Assembly: GCF_009758015.1 (NCBI RefSeq)
Contig: NZ_WSEL01000003.1
Span: 1,674,001 to 1,738,000, forward strand
Origin: Ramlibacter pinisoli
GTDB lineage: Bacteria > Pseudomonadota > Gammaproteobacteria > Burkholderiales > Burkholderiaceae_C
DNA length: 64,000 bases
Reading direction: 5' to 3'
Part shown: positions 38,001 through 48,228 of the stretch, piece by piece
How positions within the stretch are numbered: the stretch's first letter is position 1
Layout of the letters: every line of letters begins with the position of its first letter
Made by a program: the position numbers and the translations under genes
Notes under the pieces: model-generated
Databases searched by the model: none
What the model saw: the letters and a program-made list of their open reading frames with translations, nothing else
Told to the model about the DNA's origin: nothing

Positions 38001-38384
38001 GCCGCCGAACACGCCGATGGCGCCGGCGAACTTCTCCGGCGGGTGGCCGGCATCCTCCAGCGCCTCCCAGGCGCACTCGAGGAAGTGGCGGTGCTGCGGG
38101 TCGAGGATGGCGGCGTCGCGCCTGGAGAAGCCGAAGAACTCGGCATCGAACGACTCCATGTCGGGCAGCACCAGCCCGGCGCGCACGTAGTTGGGGTCGG
38201 CCAGGTCGGCCTCGGGCACGCCGGCGGCGCGCAGCTCGTCGTCGGTCAGCCACTGGGTCGCCTCGCGCCCGGCGGCCAGCAGTTTCCACAGGTCGCCGGG
38301 CGTGCGGGAGGCCGGGAAGCGCCCGGCCATGCCGACGATGGCAATACACCCCGGTTCGATGCCGGGAAGGTTGGTGTCGCTCAT
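32073..38384 (-). CDS. Type I polyketide synthase, KS-AT-KR-DH-ACP-TE
   Basis: A 2,103-residue synthase for one extension cycle and release. Domains by residue: KS 10-440 (Cys185, His321, His359); AT 535-840 (Ser631 in GHSAG, His731 in AAHSR, consistent with malonyl-CoA); a structural subdomain 935-1135; KR 1150-1345 (GGLGG at 1161, Tyr1317, Asn1321); DH 1365-1630; ACP 1715-1785 (Ser1746); thioesterase 1825-2075 (Ser1899 in GYSAG, His2051). No ER or methyltransferase. DH lies after KR, the reverse of the usual modular order, and its first motif reads H1396RVAD where HxxxG is normal. It starts 10 bp after the NRPS gene and should accept the NRPS-bound acyl group, extend it once, reduce it and release it. 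Confidence 0.93.
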   Translation of the reverse strand: MSDTNLPGIEPGCIAIVGMAGRFPASRTPGDLWKLLAAGREATQWLTDDELRAAGVPEADLADPNYVRAGLVLPDMESFDAEFFGFSRRDAAILDPQHRHFLECAWEALEDAGHPPEKFAGAIGVFGGCGMQAYLPYNLLTNPELRKSVGLFLLRHTGNDKDFLTTRVSYLLDLKGPSVGIQTACSTSLVAVHVAAQSLLSGECDMALAGAASIELPHRQGYRYAEGEILSPDGHCRAFDESASGTLFGSGAAMVVLRRLEDAVRDRDNIYAVIRGSAVNNDGSQKAGYLAPSVDGQARAAVEALGIANVDPASVNYIEAHGTGTPVGDPIEVAALTQAYGEGGTGFCGIGSIKTNIGHLDTAAGVASLIKVSLALRHELIPPSLNFSRPNSRFDLDKTPFRVVQDAQPWKRAAAPRRAAVNSLGVGGTNAHVIVEEPPLLPVQAPAQPWQVLALSARTPASLERLKAKWSDFLAQPPAGFTLPDAAFTTQEGRRGFPHRCAIVARDLAGLQASLEARQPLRSAAAKAGSQAPQVVMMFPGGGASYPGAGRDLLEQPAFSAAVDECFRLMPGTAPADLRSVMFEREPGDAQAAKVLEQPRYNIPALFVLEYALARLWESWGVKPAAVIGHSAGEYAAAAISGVMGLADALSVVVLRGNLFEEVPAGGMLAVDLPEDGLRAVAEGLDLDVAVINAPDLTIASGTVAAIGALEQRLKAEGREGRRLHINVAAHSRLLDGILERFRQGVARLRLAAPGVPFISNLSGDWADAALLGDPGYWVRHLRQPVRFADGLARLLEMGADTVLLEVGPGQGLGALARQNLQGQSRTVLASTCKPQEATGDLPLMLTSLGALWARGAAPAWDAVRGSGQPRRISLPTYAFDHQRHWIEPGKVTHEQAPQQEAMPAQALRRLPRLDDWFGVPQWSPSPLPQGDPVAAGEQWLVFGGDRPLAAAVLRRIADEGGKATLVRHGAAFAPGADGGFTIDAADESQYERLFSALEQAGRLPDRIVHLWSLETPATGQGGGVLHGQALAFDSLVHVAKALQVMDVRQPVRLAVVSAGGQPVNGARVQHPVRSLALGPVRVIPREVPNVSTVLVDLDPAEAAGTAPARAIVAECRTPTPSDLVGWRDGARWIAQLVKPSATAAAAKPLVREGGVYLVTGGLGGIALELAGFLAQRYRARLALVSRRTLPARSQWDTLAGGTGEQAALLRRLLALEAEGGEVATFAADVADAPAMARVLADVRQRWGAVHGVFHAAGTLQDGPIATKTGEAMRQVLSPKAAGAQVLHELLPPGELDLFALFSSTSVFLGPPGQVDYVAANAFLDAVAAARPDGLAIHWGIWADTGMAARAYGRAAPPAVSPGDHHPLLGTQVDDDTGTAFEATYGANDLWVLREHRVADRSVLPGTAYIEIARAAMAQLHPGAGVEIRSLSFEEAMVFEPGASRQVRIDLRRGGDGYEFLVRSRSDSAEPWQQHARATVARLRGTLAPHAQRPSGSWREGELPQGGVEFGPRWHNIARMQLGGKHGVAEMALAERYATDLQPYALHPAVTDMACTFGLQLLDPAQRKDMLFVPLSIDRIRIVAPLPLRSISRVELRSPPQDRFAAFDVSLHTPEGAPIATFEGFSLRGIDPNAMSRHAHARREPTLAEAMLACGLRAEEAPALFERVLGGGARDVVVSSLSLSAIRRAMSDAAPKPLPVAATRAPAANAASLNPVETVIADVWRELLGVDEVAREDDFFALGGHSLAAVRLFARIRKQWNIDLPLATLFQGSTLAGLATIVAHAGNLDTTMPGQQAPAAAPASNVIQLPRAWSPLVPICKGADDRRPLFCVHGAGGNVLNFKVISDRLGPQQPFYGLQAQGVDGRLPPLSTIEDMAAQYVEAIRAVDPTGPYRLAGYSAGGVIAYEMAQQLRRDGARVETILMIDTLSPTAATAKVPLLEKIWLKRHWTLDFALDWPVRRRRGRQMQHSYQLALEKLARGEPLPPELVDFHLFRNFTDAQAQYRPEPYDGEVVLFKAAQAETLYLYAGPTLGWDQHATGPIRVTRIGGSHFTMMAEPGVSEVIEGIRRELARLDGEGDAGSADGKRPGQRPVVTGSFISPVA

Positions 38385-38394
38385 AGTCCTCCCA

Positions 38395-42951
<4,557 letters not shown>

Positions 42952-42964
42952 GCTTGCCTTACCT

Positions 42965-43723
42965 TCAGAGTGTTGTTTTGCCGTTCCCGTCGCATGCCTG
43001 CACTGCCTCGGCAAGCAGCGCGCCATGCGCGGGAGGCGCCAGGTGGCCGCAGCCGGGTGCGGCCGCGAGTCCATCGAGTTCGACCATGCGCACGGTGGCC
43101 GGCGCTTCGCAGGCGAGGCTGAGCACGTGCCCCGCCGGTGCCTGCAACCGGATCACCACCATGCCGGTGGCGCGGCGCGTGTCGCCTTCCACCACCTCGT
43201 AGAGCGATTCGCCATCGAGCGGACGCAGGGCGATGCGCGGGTTGTCGTCCGCCAGGCCCAGGCCACGCGCCTTCCAGTACGCCTCCAGCGCGGTCCACTG
43301 GAGATGGAAGTCCTGGACCTCGGGGGACGGCACATAGAACGGCTCCAGCAGTGCACCATCGGAGCGCTCGTCGATCGGCTCGACGTCGATGCCCACGCGC
43401 CCGGCGCCGTTCATCGCGAAGGCCACGAGGCCGCGGCTGCGCGTCAGGCTGAAGGCGGGTGCGTCGGGATGTCCGAGCAGCAACGGGCAGCCGTGGCGAT
43501 TGGTGCCGAAGCGCAGGTCACCGGCATCGACCCCGAGCGCCAGCCCCAGGGCCATGCGACGCAGCGCGTGGGCCGCAACGTAGGCGCGCTGGTCGGCCGG
43601 GAAGCGCAGGCTCGCACAGCGCATGCGCTCCTCCAGGTCCAGCAGGCCTTCGAGTTCGCCGCAGGCCGCGGCACCGAGTGCCTCGGGTCGCGCGGTCCAG
43701 ACTTCCACTCCATCACACTGCAT
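42965..43723 (-). CDS. 4'-phosphopantetheinyl transferase (Sfp type)
   Basis: Activates the carrier domains of the following NRPS and PKS by adding the pantetheine arm from CoA. About 252 residues from the ATG giving MQCDGVEVWTARPEA; an in-frame ATG at 43756 would add 11 residues. Magnesium and CoA motifs are seen: VGIDVEPIDERSDG (the GxDxE motif) and WTALEAYWKARGLGL (the WxxKEAxxK-like motif, with Leu for the first Lys). It is the first gene of a three-gene operon, with 13 bp to the NRPS start and 10 bp between NRPS and PKS. Confidence 0.9.
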   Translation of the reverse strand: MQCDGVEVWTARPEALGAAACGELEGLLDLEERMRCASLRFPADQRAYVAAHALRRMALGLALGVDAGDLRFGTNRHGCPLLLGHPDAPAFSLTRSRGLVAFAMNGAGRVGIDVEPIDERSDGALLEPFYVPSPEVQDFHLQWTALEAYWKARGLGLADDNPRIALRPLDGESLYEVVEGDTRRATGMVVIRLQAPAGHVLSLACEAPATVRMVELDGLAAAPGCGHLAPPAHGALLAEAVQACDGNGKTTL

Positions 43724-43869
43724 GACTTGCCTTGCTAGCGTCTTGTCACATGGCATGTTGCCCGTCTAGCTCACGCTTGTGGGGCTCAGTGGCCCGGACG
43801 GACTACCTTGGCCGGGACTACAGCGCCACAGGGCGCCGGCCTACAGGCAACCTCGGCAGTCGCGGGAAG

Positions 43870-44676
43870 ATGCGCCCCATGTTCCCGCGTGCCCGACCGA
43901 TCGCCATCCTCTCGTACCACCAGACAGCTCAACCGCCGCGGCGCGGCACGCCGGTGCGCTCGCTGTTCCTGCCCCCGTGGCGCTTCGCGCTGCAGCTGCG
44001 CACCTTGCGGCGGTTGGGCTGGACCGGGCTGTCGATGCGCGACCTCCAACCCTACTTGCAGGGCGAGCGGCATGGCAAGGTGTTCGGCATCACGCTCGAC
44101 GACGGCTACCTCAACAACTTCGAGCACGCGTTGCCGGTGCTGCGCGAGCTGGGCTTCACCGCCACCGCCTACATCGTCAGCAGCCAGCCCGGCGGCTCCA
44201 ATGTCTGGGACCACCCGGTCGGCGCTCCGGCGGCCAAGCTGATGGACGTGGCGCACATGAAGGCCTGGCTGCAGGCCGGCATGGAGATCGGTGCCCACAC
44301 GCGCCACCATGTCGACCTGTCGCGTTGCGATGAAGAGACGGCGCGCGAGGAGATCGCGGGTTCCAGGCAGGACCTGGAACGCATGCTCGACAGCGAGGTG
44401 CGCAGCTTCTGCTACCCCTACGGTGGCCACCGGCCCGAGCACGCGGAGATGGCGCGCGCGGCCGGCTACACCACGGCGACCACCATCGTCAGCTCGCGCG
44501 CGCGCCGCGACGACGACCCGCTGCGGCTGCCGCGCATCTCCATCCTGCTGCAGGGCTCGCTGCCGCTGGTGGTGGCGCAGGTCACGACCGACTACGAGGA
44601 CTGGCGGCTGTCGCGCCGCAAGTACCGCTCGCGGCCGAACACGCGCTGGACCATGTCGGCCGGCGCACCGGGCTGA
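43870..44676 (+). CDS. Polysaccharide deacetylase (NodB-type)
   Basis: A 268-residue carbohydrate esterase family 4 enzyme. Motif 1 is ITLDDGYLNNFEHAL with the two aspartates, and motif 2 is HTRHHVDLS supplying the metal-binding histidines; RSFCYPYGGHRPEH matches motif 3. No signal peptide is evident from the ATG at 43870, so it may be cytoplasmic or membrane-associated, although an open frame upstream reaches 43732. It would remove N-acetyl groups from a glycan or related substrate. Divergent from the biosynthetic operon; a role in tailoring that product is possible but unproven. Confidence 0.88.
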   Translation: MRPMFPRARPIAILSYHQTAQPPRRGTPVRSLFLPPWRFALQLRTLRRLGWTGLSMRDLQPYLQGERHGKVFGITLDDGYLNNFEHALPVLRELGFTATAYIVSSQPGGSNVWDHPVGAPAAKLMDVAHMKAWLQAGMEIGAHTRHHVDLSRCDEETAREEIAGSRQDLERMLDSEVRSFCYPYGGHRPEHAEMARAAGYTTATTIVSSRARRDDDPLRLPRISILLQGSLPLVVAQVTTDYEDWRLSRRKYRSRPNTRWTMSAGAPG

Positions 44677-44697
44677 AGCGCCGGCGCCCCGAATCGA

Positions 44698-45531
44698 TCA
44701 GCCGGCCAGCCCGGGCTGCCAGCGCACGCGCTCGCGGCCGCTGTAGCAGAGGAAGCGCTTGTTGAGCGCGCGGCCGATGGCGCACAGGCCGAGCTGGGCC
44801 GCGATGGACTGGCCCATCTGCGTCATGCCGCTGCGCGAGACGACGATGGCCACGCCCATCTGCGCCGACTTGATCACCATCTCGCTGGTGAGCCGGCCGG
44901 TCGTGTAGAACACGTAGGGCGCGTCGGGCGCGGCGTCGGCCGCCGCCAGGCCCTGCATCCACATCCAGCCGGCGATGGTGTCGATGGCGTTGTGGCGCCC
45001 GACGTCCTCGACGAACAGCAGCAGCTGCGCGCCGCGGAACAGCGCGCAGGCGTGCACCGAGCCGGCCGACTTGTAGGTGGACTCCTGGTGGCGGATGGCG
45101 TCGACGATGCCGTACAGCGACGCCTGCGGCAGCACGGCGTCCGGCAACTGCAGCGAGCCCACCTCGTCCATCAGGGCGCCGAACACGCTGCCCTGGCCGC
45201 AGCCGGTGGTGACCACACGTCGGGCGGTGCGCTCCTCGATGCAGTCGATGCCGGAGCGGGTCTTCACCGCGGCGCTGGACACCTCCCAGTCGACCGTGAC
45301 CGATTCGATCTCGTCGACCGAACGCACCAGACGCTGGTTGCGCAGGTAGCCGAGCACCAGCCACTCCGGCTGGGCGCCCAGCGTCATGAGCGTGACCAGC
45401 TCGCGCCGGTCGACGTAGACGGTGAGGTCGCGCTCGGCCGGCATGGCCACGCGCTGCGGCTGGCCGTGCTCGTCGACGGCCTCGATCTCGTGGGTGAGCG
45501 GCGCGCGGGCCTGGGTGAGGCGGGGCAGCAT
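44698..45531 (-). CDS. fdhD: Formate dehydrogenase accessory sulfurtransferase FdhD
   Basis: A 277-residue cytoplasmic protein that passes sulfur to the molybdenum cofactor before it is inserted into formate dehydrogenase. Seen: LGYLRNQRLVRSVDEIESV, VVTTGCGQGSVFGALMDEV, STYKSAGSVHACALF, EDVGRHNAIDTIAGW and FYTTGRLTSEMVIKSAQMG. Only one cysteine (Cys111, CGQG) is present where E. coli FdhD has CxxC. It is the last gene of the formate dehydrogenase group and convergent with the deacetylase gene. Confidence 0.94.
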   Translation of the reverse strand: MLPRLTQARAPLTHEIEAVDEHGQPQRVAMPAERDLTVYVDRRELVTLMTLGAQPEWLVLGYLRNQRLVRSVDEIESVTVDWEVSSAAVKTRSGIDCIEERTARRVVTTGCGQGSVFGALMDEVGSLQLPDAVLPQASLYGIVDAIRHQESTYKSAGSVHACALFRGAQLLLFVEDVGRHNAIDTIAGWMWMQGLAAADAAPDAPYVFYTTGRLTSEMVIKSAQMGVAIVVSRSGMTQMGQSIAAQLGLCAIGRALNKRFLCYSGRERVRWQPGLAG

Positions 45532-45569
45532 GCCCGCAGTCTAGGCGCGCGGGCCCGGGGCGGGCGCGC

Positions 45570-46070
45570 TCAGGGCTTCTTGCCCGCCGGCGCCATGGTG
45601 GCCGAATCCTGGCGCACGCTGGGCGGGCTGGCGGCGTTGCCGGCCGGCGAATGCGCACCGGAGGTCTCCAGCGGCTTCTGCTCGGGCGCGTTGAAGGCGA
45701 ACGGGCCGGGGTCGGCGCAGGGCGTCGGCGGCACGGAGGCCACCGGGGTGGTGGGCGCCGACCCGGACGCAGCCGCGGCCGGCGCCGACGCCTTGGCCGC
45801 CGCCGGAGCAGCCGCTGCAGCCGGAGCCGCGGCGGCAGTCTGCATCGCGACCGGCTTCATGGCGCCCTTGCCGCCAAACCTGGCGGCCACCTTGTCCTGC
45901 GCCTTGCACAGCTGGTAGGCGTCGACCTTGCCTTGCCAGGCCGTCTTGGCGGCGGTCTCGGCGGCCTTGGCCTTGGCGGCGTCGTCCTGGGCCGGGGCCG
46001 GCAGCTTGGCGAGGGCGGAACCACCGACGGCGGCGGCGGCTACGAGGACGAAGAGGGTGCGTTTGCTCAT
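45570..46070 (-). CDS. Secreted Ala/Pro-rich protein of the formate dehydrogenase locus
   Basis: A 166-residue protein with a Sec signal peptide (MSKRTLFVLVAAAAVGGSALA), so the mature part is periplasmic. A short conserved-looking segment WQGKVDAYQLCKAQDKVAAR contains one Cys, and a second Cys occurs in PPTPCADPGPFAFNAPEQKP. The rest is low-complexity Ala/Pro. No enzyme family is apparent. It lies between the cytochrome b subunit and fdhD, the same direction and close spacing. Proteins with this position are seen in other Burkholderiales formate dehydrogenase clusters, but I can give no function. Confidence 0.65.
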   Translation of the reverse strand: MSKRTLFVLVAAAAVGGSALAKLPAPAQDDAAKAKAAETAAKTAWQGKVDAYQLCKAQDKVAARFGGKGAMKPVAMQTAAAAPAAAAAPAAAKASAPAAAASGSAPTTPVASVPPTPCADPGPFAFNAPEQKPLETSGAHSPAGNAASPPSVRQDSATMAPAGKKP

Positions 46071-46148
46071 TGGATAACCTCTGCCCTGCGGGCGGCGGTG
46101 CTATGAGCCTTCGGAACGGCCGTGCGGCTCATGGCAGTGTCTCGTGGA

Positions 46149-47393
46149 TCAGGCGGTGCGGACCGGCTCGGCCGAGAGCGGCGCGTCGGGCGGCGTGCTG
46201 CGCTGGGCCGGGATCTTGCCGGCGGCGATGTCGTCGTACCAGTACTGGTGGTGCTCGCGGGCCCAGGTCTCGTCGACGTAGCCCTCGCGCATGGCCTTGT
46301 AGGCGCCGCGCATGCCGAGGGTGCCGATGTAGATGTGGCCCATGAACACGACCATCATCAGGACCGTGCCCACCGCATGCACCATGTGCGCGATCTGCAT
46401 GGTCTGGCGGTCGTACACCAGGTCGGGCACCAGCTTGTCGAGCACCACGCCCGAGCTGGCCACCACGATGCCCAGCAGGAACACGCCGATCCAGAACACC
46501 ACCTTCTCGCCGGCATTGAAGCGGTTCGAGGCCGGCTCGCCGCCGTGCTTGCTGAACAGGCCGCCGGCCCGCAGGATCCAGTGCAGGTCGCCCTTCTGCG
46601 GCCAGTTGTCGCGCAGGAAGGTGATGAAGATGATCACCAGCGAGACGATGAACAGCGGGCCGACGAAGTTGTGCAGGGTCTTGAGCAGGTAGGTCAGCCA
46701 GCCGAACAGCGTGGTGCCGATCACCGGCTGCAGGATGAACTTGCCGAAGGCCATCACCAGCCCGGAGATGGCCAGAATGCAGAACGCGATGGCGTTGGCC
46801 CAGTGCGCCGAGCGCTCGAACGGCGTGAAGCGTTCGATCTTGCGGCCGGTGTCGGGGCCATGCTGCTCGATGGGGCCGCGCGCGAAGTAGAACAGCGCGA
46901 TGGCGCCCAGCACGATCAGCAGCAGCGCGCCGCCGTAGGGGATGAGCCAGTTGTTGCGCACCTGGCGCCAGGCCTCGCCGGCCGTGGTGTGGCGCGAACC
47001 CGGGTAGGTGACGGCCGGCTGCACCAGCACGCCGGCTTCCGGCGCGGTGGCCTTGGGCAGGCTGCTGTAGCCCTCGGCGCCCGAGCCGACGGCGCGCCAC
47101 ATGGGCGCGTTGTTCATCGGCTGCACCTTGGCGCGCTGGCCGTTGTCCTGCTTCAGGTAGTTCGGGTCGGCGCTGGCCTCCGGCTTGACCTCGAAGATGT
47201 TCTGGCCCTGGACGCCGGCCGCGCCGGCGTTGCCCGGGGTGGCGGCGGGGGCCGTGGCGGCCGCCGGGGGGGCCGTGGCGGCCGCCGGGGCGGCCGGTGC
47301 AGCGGCAGGCTTGTCCTGCGCCGCGGCGCCACAGGCGGCCGCCGCGAGCGCGGCGCCGGCGATCCAGCAGCGGACGCTAGTTGACCTTGACAT
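46149..47393 (-). CDS. fdoI: Formate dehydrogenase cytochrome b (gamma) subunit
   Basis: A 414-residue inner-membrane subunit that takes electrons from the beta subunit to quinone. An N-terminal signal and Ala/Pro-rich periplasmic segment (about 130 residues) precedes the membrane core, longer than the ~210-residue E. coli FdoI. Core: YGGALLLIVLGAIALFYF, then RFTPFERSAHWANAIAFC with the first heme His, LHNFVGPLFIVSLVIIFITF, and HMVHAVGTVLMMVVFMGHIY with further heme His. It starts inside the end of the small lipoprotein gene (17-bp overlap) and is translationally linked. Confidence 0.93.
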   Translation of the reverse strand: MSRSTSVRCWIAGAALAAAACGAAAQDKPAAAPAAPAAATAPPAAATAPAATPGNAGAAGVQGQNIFEVKPEASADPNYLKQDNGQRAKVQPMNNAPMWRAVGSGAEGYSSLPKATAPEAGVLVQPAVTYPGSRHTTAGEAWRQVRNNWLIPYGGALLLIVLGAIALFYFARGPIEQHGPDTGRKIERFTPFERSAHWANAIAFCILAISGLVMAFGKFILQPVIGTTLFGWLTYLLKTLHNFVGPLFIVSLVIIFITFLRDNWPQKGDLHWILRAGGLFSKHGGEPASNRFNAGEKVVFWIGVFLLGIVVASSGVVLDKLVPDLVYDRQTMQIAHMVHAVGTVLMMVVFMGHIYIGTLGMRGAYKAMREGYVDETWAREHHQYWYDDIAAGKIPAQRSTPPDAPLSAEPVRTA

Positions 47394-47598
47394 AGTCGTT
47401 CTGCCCCTGCGTACGGGTCTTGAGCTGCTGCTCCCAGGCGGCCTTGTCGCCGGCCTTCCAGTTGCCGGCCGTGAACCCGGCCACGCCGGTGCCCTGGTAA
47501 GGGGTGGCGTCGGTGCGTCCGGTGGCGGCGACCTGCGGCTTCTCGCCGCAGGCGGCCAGCAGCAGGACGGCGGTGGTGACGAGGAGCGCGCGCATCAT
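47377..47598 (-). CDS. Small lipoprotein in the formate dehydrogenase operon
   Basis: A 73-residue protein with an N-terminal lipobox, MMRALLVTTAVLLLAACGEK, so it would be acylated at Cys17. The mature part is short and polar, ending KTRTQGQNDYVKVN. Its ATG overlaps the stop of the beta-subunit gene (ATGA) and its end overlaps the gamma-subunit start by 17 bp, so three genes are tightly coupled. Too small for an enzyme; a structural or assembly role in the periplasmic complex is a guess. Confidence 0.7.
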   Translation of the reverse strand: MMRALLVTTAVLLLAACGEKPQVAATGRTDATPYQGTGVAGFTAGNWKAGDKAAWEQQLKTRTQGQNDYVKVN

Positions 47599-48215
47599 GA
47601 CTTGGTCCCGTTGGCGGGCTTGCCGGCCTGCTGCGAACCGTAGGCGGTGCCCCAGCCCCAGACCTCGGCGCCCTTGCCGCGCTTGACCACGCGGTTGCGG
47701 AAGATGTCGGCCACCACGTCGCCGTCGCCGGCCAGCAGCGCCTTGGTCGAGCACATCTCGGCGCAGGCGGGCAGCTTGCCCTCGGCCAGCCGGTTGCGGC
47801 CGTACTTCTCGAACTCGGCCTGCGTGCCGTTGGCCTCGGGGCCGCCGGCGCAGAAGGTGCACTTGTCCATCTTGCCGCGCACGCCGAACGTGCCCGAGGC
47901 CGGGAACTGCGGCGCGCCGAACGGGCAGGCGTAGCTGCAGTAGCCGCAGCCGATGCAGACGTCCTTGTCGTGCAGCACCACGCCCTCGTCGGTGCGGTAG
48001 AAGCAGTTGACGGGGCAAACCGCCATGCAGGGCGCGTCCGAGCAGTGCATGCAGGCCACCGAGATCGAGCGCTCGCCGGGCACGCCGTCGTTGAGGGTGA
48101 CGACCCGGCGGCGGTTCACGCCCCAGGGCACCTCGTGCTCGTTCTTGCAGGCGGTGACGCAGCCGTTGCACTCGATGCAGCGCTCGGCGTCGCAGATGAA
48201 TTTCATTCTTGCCAT
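47595..48215 (-). CDS. fdoH: Formate dehydrogenase iron-sulfur (beta) subunit
   Basis: A 206-residue electron-transfer subunit with four 4Fe-4S clusters. The cysteine sets are CIECNGCVTACKNEHEVPW, CMHCSDAPCMAVCPVNC, CIGCGYCSYACPFGAPQFP and CTFCAGGPEANGT with a downstream Cys. It passes electrons from the molybdenum subunit to the cytochrome b subunit. No signal peptide, so it is exported with the alpha subunit. 13 bp after fdhA. Confidence 0.95.
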   Translation of the reverse strand: MARMKFICDAERCIECNGCVTACKNEHEVPWGVNRRRVVTLNDGVPGERSISVACMHCSDAPCMAVCPVNCFYRTDEGVVLHDKDVCIGCGYCSYACPFGAPQFPASGTFGVRGKMDKCTFCAGGPEANGTQAEFEKYGRNRLAEGKLPACAEMCSTKALLAGDGDVVADIFRNRVVKRGKGAEVWGWGTAYGSQQAGKPANGTKS

Positions 48216-48228
48216 GTCAGTCCCCTCG

